Part shown: piece after piece, positions 18,141-27,076 of the stretch
Layout of the letters: each line of letters begins with the position of its first letter
How positions within the stretch are numbered: position 1 is the stretch's first letter
Assembly: GCA_015058575.1 (NCBI GenBank)
Contig: SVBZ01000048.1
Span: forward strand, 102,102-166,101
Direction: 5' to 3'
Length of the DNA stretch: 64,000 bases
Source of the DNA: Pseudoselenomonas ruminantium
GTDB taxonomy: Bacteria > Bacillota > Negativicutes > Selenomonadales > Selenomonadaceae
Position numbers and translations under genes: made by a program
Notes under the pieces: model-generated
Seen by the model: the letters and a program-made list of their open reading frames with translations, nothing else
Databases searched by the model: none
What the model was told of the DNA's origin: nothing

Positions 18141-19832
18141 ATGCAGCGAGACAAGATTAGAGCTACCCAAAAGATGTTAGTGACCGCCGTATGTTTGCTG
18201 CTGGCAGGTTCGACAGCAGCGGCCGCTGAACTGCCGACAGCTGGTACGCTAAGCCGTGCGGAACAGGACAAGGAGGAAGTCGGTTTGCCGGAAGCAGCTG
18301 GTACAGCTGCGATTGAAGTCAGTGAGCCGGAACGGCCGCCGCTATCTATGGCCGAAGATGTCAAAATAAATGTCACAGGCTTTGCTGTCACAGGGCAGGA
18401 CATCGTAGACGAAACCATCTTGCAGGAACAACTCAAAGAGTATCAAGGCAGGATGGTTTCGTTCAAGGAGCTGCAAGCTGGAGCGGAAAAGCTGACGGCG
18501 TATTTCCGTCAGCGCGGCTATCTGATGGCCCATGTCTATCTGCCGGCACAGAAAATCAAGAATGGTGTCGTCGAATATCGTGTGCTCATCGGCAGAATCG
18601 ATGAAATCAAGCTCGACAATAAGACAAGTATCCATGAAAGCGTGCTGCAGCGTGAAATCCGCTTCCTCCATCCTGGCGACTATATCACACGAGCTAAGCT
18701 GGAACGCGCTGTATGGCTGCTATCGGATTTGGCTGGTGCTGATGCCAAGGCCAGCATGGAGACTGGCCGCCAGGAAGGGACGGTCATATTGAAGCTGACA
18801 CTTATGCCGCATTACGGCAAGTGTGGCATGATCAGTGCCGATAATTATGGCAATCGCTATACCGGCTATAATTCCTACGGCGTATTCTACAATATCTTGA
18901 ATCCGGAACAGGCTGGCGGCCAGCTCGACCTGGCTGGCCGCATGACGGGCAGCAATCTATACAATTATAGCCTGCGTTATCTGTTACCGTTTGGAGCGGA
19001 TGGATTGCGGGCGACGCTTGGGTATAGCATGTTGTCGTATCAATTGGGGGATACCTATCGGGTACTCGATGCTTGCGGGACATCGCGCACGGCATCGATT
19101 GGTCTTGAGTATGCGCTCAGGCGCAGCCAGTATGAAAATCTCTATGCAGGGCTTTCCTATGAAAAGAGTATGCTGTCTGATGAATACCGTACCGTAGATT
19201 ATCAGCTGAAAAAACATACGCATGCGCTGGTCTTATCGCTCTATGGGGACAAGCGCTGGAGCCGTGCCCAGTCGAGCTGGCGTATGGACTACAAATGGGG
19301 AACATTGGGCGCTGACAACGACGAAGCCTATGTCCAGCAGCAGAAAGCCCGTACGGCAGGAACGTATCATAAGCTGCGGGGCAGCTGGCAATATATGGAA
19401 CAGCTTTCGCCGCGCGTCAGCTGGCAGCTCTATGCACGGGGACAGCTGGCCAGCCGGAATCTTGACTCGTCAGAGCGCTTCTCGTTAGGCGGTGCTACAG
19501 GGGTGCGGGCTTATCCTGCCAGTGAGTCATCGGGCGATATGGGCTATCTTATTCGCGGCGAGCTTCGCTATCTGCTGCCATTTTCAGGTAAGATACGCTG
19601 CCAGCTGGCTGGCTTTATCGATCATGGCGGCGTGGTCATTGCGCATGATCACCGGACAAGTGGGGAAAATCATCGCTTCCTGCAAGGCGCAGGTGTGGGC
19701 CTGCTGCTGAATTTCGCAGACGCGGCATTTCTGCGGGCAGACTATGCCTGGCCGCTTGGTGCACAGGAAGCCCAGAATGATAAGAATAAAACGCATGGTT
19801 GTTTTTGGCTGCGCGGCGGCATATATTTTTAA
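18141..19832 (+). CDS. Two-partner secretion outer-membrane transporter, TpsB (ShlB/FhaC/HecB family)
   Basis: About 563 aa. A signal peptide (KMLVTAVCLLLAGSTAAAA) is followed by a POTRA domain region with ITVTGF-like VTGFAVTGQDIVDE and FRQRGYLMAHVYLPAQ, then the beta-barrel with the family end pattern of alternating aromatic strands and GVGLLLNFADAAFLRADYAWPL. TpsB proteins export the adjacent TpsA exoprotein across the outer membrane. Three consecutive in-frame ATGs lie at 18135-18143; the last has the best-spaced GCAGG site. The longest open frame starts inside the upstream terminator and was rejected. Confidence 0.9.
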   Translation: MQRDKIRATQKMLVTAVCLLLAGSTAAAAELPTAGTLSRAEQDKEEVGLPEAAGTAAIEVSEPERPPLSMAEDVKINVTGFAVTGQDIVDETILQEQLKEYQGRMVSFKELQAGAEKLTAYFRQRGYLMAHVYLPAQKIKNGVVEYRVLIGRIDEIKLDNKTSIHESVLQREIRFLHPGDYITRAKLERAVWLLSDLAGADAKASMETGRQEGTVILKLTLMPHYGKCGMISADNYGNRYTGYNSYGVFYNILNPEQAGGQLDLAGRMTGSNLYNYSLRYLLPFGADGLRATLGYSMLSYQLGDTYRVLDACGTSRTASIGLEYALRRSQYENLYAGLSYEKSMLSDEYRTVDYQLKKHTHALVLSLYGDKRWSRAQSSWRMDYKWGTLGADNDEAYVQQQKARTAGTYHKLRGSWQYMEQLSPRVSWQLYARGQLASRNLDSSERFSLGGATGVRAYPASESSGDMGYLIRGELRYLLPFSGKIRCQLAGFIDHGGVVIAHDHRTSGENHRFLQGAGVGLLLNFADAAFLRADYAWPLGAQEAQNDKNKTHGCFWLRGGIYF

Positions 19833-19849
19833 GTCATTCTTTAAAAATA

Positions 19850-19873
19850 TATTATAACAACGGCGTTATAATA
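19850..19873 (+). promoter_or_regulatory. AT-rich perfect inverted repeat upstream of tpsA
   Basis: TATTATAAC (19850-19858), loop AACGGC, GTTATAATA (19865-19873), 18 bases after the tpsB stop and 110 before tpsA. It could be an operator, or a hairpin that tunes read-through from tpsB. No T tract follows, so a standard terminator is unlikely. Confidence 0.4.
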
Positions 19874-19983
19874 TTAAATAAATGTAAATATTTTCTGAAA
19901 ATGTTAAGTCGTAACAGGAATGTTTCGATATATAAGTATAGGGAAGAAGTTTCGATGATTAAACGGAGCGGGGAGGTGTTTCT

Positions 19984-22900
19984 ATGCGGACAATACGGAA
20001 AAAGGCGCTGCACTTAGCTGTTGCTATGGGTGTGACACTTTCGGCTTTTTCCATGAGCGGAGTAGAAGCTCTGCCGACAGGCGGTAAAATTCGTTCGGGT
20101 GAAGCTGAAATCGGTAAGAAGGAACATACTTTGGTTATCGATCAGCATTCGCACCATGTAGCGTTGGATTGGGATCTTTTCAATATCGAGCGCGGCGAAA
20201 GTGTCGTGTTCCATCAGCTGCCGACCGATGTAGCTTTGAATCGTGTGGTAGGAGGCAGTGCTTCTGAGATTTATGGCAATCTGAAGGCAGACGGTACGGT
20301 ATTCCTGATCAATCCGCGCGGGATTCTGTTTGGACAGGGTGCACAGGTAGATACTGGCAGCTTGATCGCTTCAACCGCACAGGTAAACGATAGTTTCATG
20401 ACGAGTTTTGGCGATGGCGTGGAAGCAATCTCATTGGGACTCGGTGAAACGTCTACAGGAAAGATACTGAATGCGGCGGAGATAAAGGCGCAGGGCGGAC
20501 TGGTGGCGCTGCATGCTGCGGTGGTAGAAAATACCGGCAGCATCGAGAATCCAGCCGGAGAAGTGGCCCTCAGTGCAGCTAAGAATCTGCATCTTGCTAT
20601 GGATACGGCGGGCAAACTGAATATCGCTGTCAGCGGTGAAGTGGCTGATGCGCATATCCTCAATAGCGGCAAGATAACGGCCGATGGCGGCCGTGTGCTG
20701 ATGACTGCCAAAAGTGCCGGAGATCTTTTAAGCGAAGTAGTCAATCATAGCGGCATCATCGAAGCGAAGAGCGTCCGTGTCGATGAACAGGGGGAAATCG
20801 TTCTTGATGGTGGCAGCCATGGTATCGTCAATGTATCCGGCCAGCTGTCGGCAGATGGTCTTGCAACCGGCCATAGCGGCGGAACGGTCAAGGTGCTGGG
20901 CCAGCGGGTAAATATCGCCGATGGCGCCGTGCTTACGGCCAGCGGTGACAATAACGGCGGCCAGGTGGAGACTTCTGGTGATGTGCTATCCGTTTCGACT
21001 AAGGCGCAGATCGAGGCTTTTGGCGTGAATGGCAAAGCGGGCGAATGGTTCATCGATCCCGTCGATATCATTATCACCAATGAAGCGCCGGAGGGCTATG
21101 CCGATGCTACACCAGCTGACACGGCAGCGCAGACCGGAGAGCAGCTGTATCAGGTACAGAATGCGACGGCTGGAAATCAGCAGAGCTATATCAATGCCGA
21201 CTATATCAGCTGGCGTCTCAGCAATGGTACCAGTGTGCGGATACAGGCAGCAGACCAGAATACTGTGGAAGCAAATGCGGATATTTATTCCTTAGGCGTA
21301 TCGAATATCACGGTCAATTCGCCAATCGTGAAATCTACGGAGCGCATGGTCCTCAATGATGCGACATATGGCACAGCGGGCAGCGAGGCTACGCTGACGC
21401 TTGAAGCACAGCGCAATGTGGCCATCAATGCGCCAATCATGGCGACCGATGGTAAGCTGCATGTCAATTTGCATGCCGATACCGATGGCGATGCCAAAGG
21501 CATGGTCATCCTCAATGCCGATATCAAGACAAATGGCGGCGACTTTACTGCTGGCTGTGGTGCATCCATCAGCGATGGCCGTGTCGGTACCTATATCGGT
21601 CATGCTGCTGATGAACGCGATGCAGATGACAACTATCTGGAAAATGGCGATCGCAGGATTGAAACCAAAGGCGGCAACGCTACATTCTATGGCGATGTGG
21701 CCGTGGGGCTTAATCAAGGGGAACTCATCATTAACACGGCTGCCGATGATACGCGTGGCAATATTCTCATCAGTGGCAATCTGGATTCGGCCAATTCCTA
21801 TCGCCTGTATGTCAATGAAATAATCGGCAAAACCTTGCAGGATTCGGTCAAGAACGATCCGGATATGAAGAGACTGGCTGGGCTATATTACGAGAATTAC
21901 CTTAAAGATACAGTCTGGAAGAAGTTTAGCGATTTGAGTGCGGAGGAGCGCGCACAAATTGCGGAACGTTGCTTTGCACAGTATGGTACCTATAAGAACA
22001 GGACATTGCCCACGGATGAAGCCGCCTATGAAGAGGCTTTGCAGGCGTATTACAACGAACACGTCAAACTGGGGGACACGAATGTAACTGGCACGGCTAA
22101 GCCGTTTGACGAGCTGACCGCTGCAGAATACCACCAGCTGGCTAAGCATATCTTGACAAACTGGTCGCATGCCAATACGAACAATCATGAGTCGATATTG
22201 ACCCGCTGGGAGACAGCAAAACTGGCTGCGCAAGAGGGAACCGCTGGTGGATCGGCCGTCGGGGATAAGTACTTGGCAACGATAACGACGGAGCTCGAGA
22301 ACTGGATTGTCGGTTCCCTGCTGGCTGGCAAAAAGAATGAGGTCCTTGTTGGGGGCAAGACTGCTGTGGTCGGTAAGAATGTCAAAGCTGGCCGCGAATT
22401 CTATTGGGTGACTGGCCCGGAAGGCGAAGCCAACGATGGACAGGGAACCCTGTTCTTTACGACGACCGGCAATGCGGAAGGTATCGTGGCAACCAATATG
22501 TATCAGGGATGGTCGCATGACACGTCACATGGCGTGAAGTTCAATGACCCCAATAATGATCATATCTACGATCAGCCTTATGTAGGTGTCAGCTGGAAAT
22601 CGGATGCAAGCTGGGCGGATGTTGAAAGCCAGAACAAGAACCTTATCGGCTTCCTTCAGGAAACGAACAATGCCCGCTCCAGTGCGATGCTGGTCGGCAA
22701 CCAGATTACCATTGGCGGTAACGTTGGCAAATCAGCGCTCCTGAATAACCTGTGGGTAGATGCTGACGATACCGTAAGCATTGGTGGTGGAGTCAATCAT
22801 GCTTCCAATACAGCAGATACGTTTACAGGGCAGGTAAATGCGGATGGTTCGATTTATCTTCACGGCGTAAATGGTGTTAATGTTGGTGATGCGATAAATT

Positions 22901-23787
22901 CCAAAATCGATGACGTGCTTATCGTGGAAGGTGAGGACGGACCAGGAAGCTGGACCGATACATCACAGATTGTAACCCCGACGCCGGAACCAACGGTAAC
23001 GCCGGAGCCAACGGTAACACCGACGCCAACGGTAACGCCGGAACCGACGGTAACGCCAGAGCCAACGGTAACACCGACGCCGACGGTAACGCCGGAACCA
23101 ACGGTAACGCCGGAGCCAACGGTAACACCGACGCCAACGGTAACGCCGGAACCAGCGGTAACGCCGGAACCAGTGGTAACACCGACGCCAGTGGTGACAC
23201 CAGTTACTGCTGAAGTGCCGGAGGTGGTGCCTGTAGCGGCCGATAAGCCTGCGGGTAAGACGGAGGCTTATGCAGCGGAGCGTCCGCAGCTTGATCCTGT
23301 AAAGGGAACGGTGCAGTCTGGTACGGCGAGCTATCAGCTGGCAGATAGCAAACAACTGCAGCCGGGACAGGCGGCAGATAATGTAGTCGAGCGGGTATTA
23401 GGCTTGACGACAGCAAGACTGCCAGTAGTTCGCATACATAATGGTGTGCGGATTAATTATGGGATGTATGCTTTGCAGGTTGATCCAGATGAGGTGAAGA
23501 TGGAGGCAGTGGAGCAGGTGCGTACGGACTTGCCGGCTGCCAAGGGCCGTGAAACCCAGCGCACGTATAAGGCAAGGCTTACGCTTGCCAATACGGCAGG
23601 GACATTTGATTTGTCCTATGACGGTGCGGCACTATCGATTACCCCTGTGGATCATGCAGCATTTGACATGCTGAACCATGGTGGAGCCCGGCATAATGTG
23701 GATGTTGTGTCCAAGGCTTTGCATGTTGCGTTCAGCGAAATGGGATTAGAACTTGAGGATTTGGATGTTATCTATGTTTGCTTCTAA
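19984..23787 (+). CDS. Two-partner secretion exoprotein, TpsA (filamentous hemagglutinin-like adhesin)
   Basis: 1267 aa. A signal peptide leads into a canonical TPS secretion domain at about residues 30-280 with DWDLFNIERGESVVFHQ, NRVVGGSASEIYGNL and INPRGILFGQGA. Beta-helix-like repeats continue to about residue 560. A more alpha-helical insert follows near residues 615-770. A Thr-Pro-Glu-Pro linker lies at residues 1000-1075 and a separate C-terminal domain of about 190 aa follows. The partner is the TpsB just upstream. The Pro-rich linker suggests a spacer that projects or anchors the C-terminal domain. A strong GGGGAGGTG site precedes the ATG. Confidence 0.9.
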   Translation: MRTIRKKALHLAVAMGVTLSAFSMSGVEALPTGGKIRSGEAEIGKKEHTLVIDQHSHHVALDWDLFNIERGESVVFHQLPTDVALNRVVGGSASEIYGNLKADGTVFLINPRGILFGQGAQVDTGSLIASTAQVNDSFMTSFGDGVEAISLGLGETSTGKILNAAEIKAQGGLVALHAAVVENTGSIENPAGEVALSAAKNLHLAMDTAGKLNIAVSGEVADAHILNSGKITADGGRVLMTAKSAGDLLSEVVNHSGIIEAKSVRVDEQGEIVLDGGSHGIVNVSGQLSADGLATGHSGGTVKVLGQRVNIADGAVLTASGDNNGGQVETSGDVLSVSTKAQIEAFGVNGKAGEWFIDPVDIIITNEAPEGYADATPADTAAQTGEQLYQVQNATAGNQQSYINADYISWRLSNGTSVRIQAADQNTVEANADIYSLGVSNITVNSPIVKSTERMVLNDATYGTAGSEATLTLEAQRNVAINAPIMATDGKLHVNLHADTDGDAKGMVILNADIKTNGGDFTAGCGASISDGRVGTYIGHAADERDADDNYLENGDRRIETKGGNATFYGDVAVGLNQGELIINTAADDTRGNILISGNLDSANSYRLYVNEIIGKTLQDSVKNDPDMKRLAGLYYENYLKDTVWKKFSDLSAEERAQIAERCFAQYGTYKNRTLPTDEAAYEEALQAYYNEHVKLGDTNVTGTAKPFDELTAAEYHQLAKHILTNWSHANTNNHESILTRWETAKLAAQEGTAGGSAVGDKYLATITTELENWIVGSLLAGKKNEVLVGGKTAVVGKNVKAGREFYWVTGPEGEANDGQGTLFFTTTGNAEGIVATNMYQGWSHDTSHGVKFNDPNNDHIYDQPYVGVSWKSDASWADVESQNKNLIGFLQETNNARSSAMLVGNQITIGGNVGKSALLNNLWVDADDTVSIGGGVNHASNTADTFTGQVNADGSIYLHGVNGVNVGDAINSKIDDVLIVEGEDGPGSWTDTSQIVTPTPEPTVTPEPTVTPTPTVTPEPTVTPEPTVTPTPTVTPEPTVTPEPTVTPTPTVTPEPAVTPEPVVTPTPVVTPVTAEVPEVVPVAADKPAGKTEAYAAERPQLDPVKGTVQSGTASYQLADSKQLQPGQAADNVVERVLGLTTARLPVVRIHNGVRINYGMYALQVDPDEVKMEAVEQVRTDLPAAKGRETQRTYKARLTLANTAGTFDLSYDGAALSITPVDHAAFDMLNHGGARHNVDVVSKALHVAFSEMGLELEDLDVIYVCF
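22987..23202 (+). repeat. Twelve 18-bp tandem units encoding the TpsA proline-rich linker
   Basis: Units of the type GAACCAACGGTAACGCCG encode six residues each. Three unit types alternate (GAACC-, GAGCC-, ACGCC-), giving a 54-bp higher-order period. Units near the 3' end have diverged. Such arrays change length by slippage or recombination. Confidence 0.9.
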
Positions 23788-23796
23788 ATAAGGTAA

Positions 23797-23845
23797 ACAG
23801 CCCCTAAGGTATGAGAGCTGCTCCGTGCCTAAGGGGCTGTTGTTT
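23797..23845 (+). terminator. Terminator after tpsA
   Basis: A 14-bp perfect inverted repeat AACAGCCCCTAAGG / CCTAAGGGGCTGTT is followed by GTTT. The T run is short but the stem is strong. It abuts the yebC promoter. Confidence 0.7.
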
Positions 23846-23872
23846 GACGAACGCCGGGAAACGTAGTATACT
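23844..23872 (+). promoter_or_regulatory. Promoter for yebC
   Basis: TTGACG, a 17-base spacer, TATACT, about 75 bases before the yebC ATG. Confidence 0.7.
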
Positions 23873-23946
23873 AAACCAGTTAGTACAGAGTAAATTCCTC
23901 TTGTATGCAGGAGGGAAAACATAAGAAAAAAGGAGCGGTGTTCCTC

Positions 23947-24675
23947 ATGTCAGGACATTCAAAATGGGCAAATATCAAACGTAAAAAGGGCGCAAACGAC
24001 GCAATCCGCGGTGCACTCACGACGAAAATCGGCCGTGAGATCACGATTGCAGTTCGCATGGGCGGTAGCGACCCGACGGGCAACATGCGTCTGAAACTTG
24101 CTCTTTCGAAGGCAAAAGCTAACAACATCCCGAAAGACAATATCAAGCGTGCTATCCAGAAGGGCGAGGGCACGACGGAAGGTGCAAACTACGAAGAGCT
24201 GACCTATGAGGGCTATGGCCCGGCTGGTACGGCTGTCATGCTCGACATCCTCACGGATAACCGCAACCGTACGGCTGCTGATGTCCGCCATCTGTTCTCG
24301 AAACACGGCGGCAACCTTGGCCAGGATGGCTGCGTTGGCTGGATGTTCCAGAAGAAGGCTATCTTCGTTGTCGAAAAAGAGACGTTTGCTGATGAAGATG
24401 CGCTGATGGAAATCGTGCTCGAGGCTGGTGCCGACGACATGAAGGACGAGGGCGAGGTCTTTGAGATTACGGCTGATCCGGATGCTTACGATGATATCGA
24501 GGCTGCCCTTGAGGCCAAAGGCATCGAGACGGCATCGTCGGAAATCACGATGGTTCCGGACAACACGGTCAAGCTTTCCGGCGAAGACGCTGAGAAGATG
24601 CAGAAACTCGAGGATGCGCTCGAGGAAAACGATGACGTCCAGAACGTCTACAGCAACTACGAAATCGAAGAATAA
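23947..24675 (+). CDS. yebC: YebC/PmpR (TACO1) family protein
   Basis: 242 aa, full length, with the family start MSGHSKWANIKRKKGANDA and the conserved GYGPAGTAVMLDILTDNRNR block. The family was described as transcriptional regulators; more recently members were linked to translation of polyproline stretches. The ATG at 23947 has AAAGGAGCGG upstream; a longer frame from 23905 reads through that site and was rejected. yebC-ruvC-ruvA-ruvB is a common bacterial order; here ruvC follows after a terminator. Confidence 0.96.
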   Translation: MSGHSKWANIKRKKGANDAIRGALTTKIGREITIAVRMGGSDPTGNMRLKLALSKAKANNIPKDNIKRAIQKGEGTTEGANYEELTYEGYGPAGTAVMLDILTDNRNRTAADVRHLFSKHGGNLGQDGCVGWMFQKKAIFVVEKETFADEDALMEIVLEAGADDMKDEGEVFEITADPDAYDDIEAALEAKGIETASSEITMVPDNTVKLSGEDAEKMQKLEDALEENDDVQNVYSNYEIEE

Positions 24676-24693
24676 TCATCGCTTCGGAAATAC

Positions 24694-24722
24694 AAAGGGG
24701 CTCAGAGCATGAGCCCCTTTTC
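24694..24722 (+). terminator. Rho-independent terminator after yebC
   Basis: Arms AAAGGGGCTCA (24694-24704) and TGAGCCCCTTTT (24710-24721), five-base loop. Confidence 0.85.
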
Positions 24723-24742
24723 TGCTATCGGGAGGAGAACTT

Positions 24743-25237
24743 ATGTTAGCTTTGGGCATTGACCCGGGAACAGCGATCTGCGGCTATGGCTTTGTCGAGT
24801 CAAAGGGCAGCCGCTTGATTCCGCGTGCCTATGGGTCGATCTTTACGACGCCGAATATGAAAATGGAAGACCGTCTGCTCAAAATCCATACCGAACTTGA
24901 TGCGCTGATAAAAAAATATCAGCCCGATGTCATGGGCGTTGAGAAACTCTTCTTCAACCGCAACGTCACGACGGCGATTCCTGTCGGCCAGGCGCGCGGC
25001 GTGGTACTCTTGGCCGCGGCGCAGAACAACCTGCGGCTCGTCGAGCGCACGCCGATGCAAATCAAGCAGGATGTCACGGGCTATGGCAAAGCGACGAAAC
25101 AGCAGGTTATCTACATGGTAACCAAGCTCTTGCACCTGCCCGAGCCGCCGAAACCGGATGATACAGCCGATGCCTTGGCTGTCGCTATCTGTACGACCTA
25201 TTGCATGAACGACGCCGTCTGGCGCAATCAGCTATAA
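24743..25237 (+). CDS. ruvC: Holliday junction resolvase RuvC
   Basis: 164 aa. The acidic catalytic residues lie in GIDPGT (Asp7), GVEKLFF and KPDDTADALAVA. It resolves Holliday junctions with RuvAB. Its normal partners ruvA and ruvB are 11.9 kb downstream (37109 and 37723), separated by the CRISPR-containing block, and a strong bidirectional terminator follows ruvC directly. Confidence 0.97.
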   Translation: MLALGIDPGTAICGYGFVESKGSRLIPRAYGSIFTTPNMKMEDRLLKIHTELDALIKKYQPDVMGVEKLFFNRNVTTAIPVGQARGVVLLAAAQNNLRLVERTPMQIKQDVTGYGKATKQQVIYMVTKLLHLPEPPKPDDTADALAVAICTTYCMNDAVWRNQL

Positions 25238-25245
25238 GGTATAAC

Positions 25246-25288
25246 AAAACGGAGTCTCTTACTTTTGGAAGTAGGAGACTCCGTTTTT
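25246..25288. terminator. Bidirectional terminator between ruvC and the DUF441 gene
   Basis: AAAACGGAGTCTC / GAGACTCCGTTTT with an additional inner helix. T runs lie on both strands, which suits the convergent genes on each side. Confidence 0.85.
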
Positions 25289-25295
25289 ATTTCTA

Positions 25296-25751
25296 TCAGT
25301 GAACAGCCTTTAAAATCCAAAGGACAAAATACGTAAGACCGCCAGCAATGAGCGGGCCAACGGCAACGCCGTGGAACAGCAGGACACCAGCCATGGTGCC
25401 GATGATGAGCGCCGGGATGACATCAGGGCTGTTCTGCAAAAGCTCAACGCCGCCGCCGCCAGCCACCGCTGCCAAAAGACCTGCCACGATAGCGATGATT
25501 CCCGCATGGGTGCGGAACGCATCGAGCATGGTCTGGATCGTAATCGTACCATTGGCAATCGGCACCAGAATCGCCGCCGTCAAAATGATGATGCCCCAGT
25601 TAAGCCCCTGGGAACCCAAGGCATTGAGCGCCGTCGTAAGTCCTAAGATCTTCAGCCCCAATACAATCGCCGCAGCATAAAATACCGTCATGTTATGGCC
25701 AATATAACTAAGCAGCAGCACCGCGCCTAAGGTGATATATTCGATATACAA
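25296..25751 (-). CDS. DUF441/UPF0756 family membrane protein
   Basis: 151 aa, almost entirely hydrophobic, with four to five membrane segments and Gly-rich loops (AAVAGGGGVELLQNSPDVIPAL). The pattern matches the DUF441 (YeaL/UPF0756) family of unknown function. The start is a TTG at 25749-25751 with AAGGAG 9 bases upstream. It is the only protein gene on the minus strand in the window and is convergent with ruvC. Confidence 0.85.
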   Translation of the reverse strand: MYIEYITLGAVLLLSYIGHNMTVFYAAAIVLGLKILGLTTALNALGSQGLNWGIIILTAAILVPIANGTITIQTMLDAFRTHAGIIAIVAGLLAAVAGGGGVELLQNSPDVIPALIIGTMAGVLLFHGVAVGPLIAGGLTYFVLWILKAVH

Positions 25752-25870
25752 ATCGTTCAGCTCCTTTTGTGAAGTACTATATCATTATACACGGAGATGG
25801 GGGAGAAGAAAACTGTTTTTGGCAGTTCATGACAAGTCAATCTGACTTTTGCTATGCAATAAGATATGTA

Positions 25871-25900
25871 TTTACATTGTGAGTGCTTTTATAGTATAAT
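25871..25900 (+). promoter_or_regulatory. Promoter of the toxin-antitoxin operon
   Basis: TTTACA, an 18-base spacer, TATAAT, 25 bases before the antitoxin ATG. A near-palindrome ATGACAAGTCAA lies just upstream at 25829-25840. Confidence 0.65.
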
Positions 25901-25924
25901 ATCCTTAAAAAGGAGGGGTTCACT

Positions 25925-26179
25925 ATGAAGGCGACTACACTTACAATGCGGGTAGATCCTGTACTTAAAGAGCAGGCAGAAGCATTATGTGCTGAAATGG
26001 GACTGACTCTTTCGACTGCATACACTATGTTCCTAAAGGCAATGGTACGGACACGCTCGATTCCATTCCCGATAACCGCTGACCCATTCTATAGCAAAAA
26101 GAACCAGGCATATCTTGCTGAATCAATTGCAGAACTGGAAGCTGGTGGCGGAGAGGAGCACGAGCTGATTGATGTGTAA
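25925..26179 (+). CDS. RelB/DinJ-family antitoxin
   Basis: 84 aa. An N-terminal ribbon-helix-helix region (TLTMRVDPVLKEQAEAL, then GLTLSTAYTMFLKAMV) and the family stretch TRSIPFPI with DPFYSKKNQAYL are present. It should bind operator DNA and neutralise the adjacent toxin. A strong AAAGGAGGGG site precedes the ATG. The last codons overlap the toxin start. Confidence 0.88.
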   Translation: MKATTLTMRVDPVLKEQAEALCAEMGLTLSTAYTMFLKAMVRTRSIPFPITADPFYSKKNQAYLAESIAELEAGGGEEHELIDV

Positions 26180-26429
26180 AAGATGGTCTGGTCGTGCGTG
26201 GCAGGAATATCTTGACTGGCAGCTGGAAGACAAAAAGACTATAAAACGAATAAACGCGCTGATAAAGAGTGTAGAGCGTGATGGCGTATTGGAGGGTATA
26301 GGTAAGCCCGAACCGCTTAAGCATAATTTGCAGGGATGGTTCAGTCGTCGCGTTGATGATGAAAACAGGCTTGTATACCGCGTGAAAGAAAATACAATAG
26401 AGATTGCCCAATGCAAAGGGCATTACTGA
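26172..26429 (+). CDS. YoeB/Txe-family mRNA interferase toxin
   Basis: 85 aa, of RelE fold. The order matches YoeB: an N-terminal RWSGRAWQEYLDWQ, then KPEPLKHNLQGWFSRRVDDENRLVYRV, and the C-terminal CKGHY with the catalytic His-Tyr end. YoeB toxins cut mRNA in the ribosomal A site. The ATG overlaps the antitoxin stop by eight bases. YoeB is classically paired with YefM; here the partner is of the RelB/DinJ type. Confidence 0.9.
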   Translation: MCKRWSGRAWQEYLDWQLEDKKTIKRINALIKSVERDGVLEGIGKPEPLKHNLQGWFSRRVDDENRLVYRVKENTIEIAQCKGHY

Positions 26430-26466
26430 TAAACTGAGCTGGCAAAATGCTGGCTCAGTTTATTTG
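26430..26466 (+). terminator. Terminator after the toxin gene
   Basis: AAACTGAGC (26431-26439) / GCTCAGTTT (26453-26461), followed by ATTT. Confidence 0.65.
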
Positions 26467-26575
26467 TAATGAGAATAATAGGGAAGATATTAGAATACGA
26501 TCTGCGTTATCATTTCTCGACTTAAAACAAGATTGGATAGGAATAGGATAAATTTAGACATTACATAAGTTATAA

Positions 26576-26668
26576 TTGACTTTTTAGTGAATTGTGAATA
26601 TGATTGAGAGAGACACATAGCAAGGTGCTCGGACGTGTAAATGGCGAAATTAAGCCATTTCTGCTAGT
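26576..26668 (+). promoter_or_regulatory. CRISPR array 1 leader with promoter
   Basis: 93 bases directly upstream of the first repeat. TTGACT, a 17-base spacer and TATGAT form the promoter, followed by the shared block AGACACATAG and an inverted repeat AATGGC / GCCATT flanking ATTAA, ending in CTAGT at the first repeat. Array 2 has a homologous leader of exactly the same length. The preceding bases 26467-26575 are AT-rich with no gene. Confidence 0.8.
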
Positions 26669-27060
26669 GTATGCCCCACGCATGTGGGGATGAACCGTCA
26701 CCTTTGTTGTGCAAACGCACCATAGTATTCGTATGCCCCACGCATGTGGGGATGAACCGTTCTCCGACGGCAGCTATCGTTGCGCGTGTTTGTATGCCCC
26801 ACGCATGTGGGGATGAACCGAGGAAGAACGGTATCATCAACTGTGGGTCAAGGTATGCCCCACGCATGTGGGGATGAACCGCTGTTACCCCCTCAATCTT
26901 CTTCAACTCTTTCGTATGCCCCACGCATGTGGGGATGAACCGACCCGACAGCGAGCTATAGCTGGGAACTGGACGTATGCCCCACGCATGTGGGGATGAA
27001 CCGTAATGCTTGGGCACATCAGCTGGAAGATGTCAGTATGCCCCACGCATGTGGGGATGA
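26669..27060 (+). CRISPR. CRISPR array 1, type I-E, 7 repeats and 6 spacers
   Basis: 29-bp repeats begin at 26669, 26731, 26792, 26853, 26914, 26975 and 27036. Spacers are 33, 32, 32, 32, 32 and 32 bases. The repeat core is the hairpin CCCCACGCATGTGGGG, followed by the 8-base handle ATGAACCG typical of I-E. The seventh repeat matches for 25 bases and then turns into GAGGAGG, so it is a truncated terminal repeat, and it directly abuts the cas1 ribosome-binding site. The leader lies on the left, so new spacers enter on the left. Confidence 0.98.
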
Positions 27061-27076
27061 GAGGAGGAGGGGGCTT

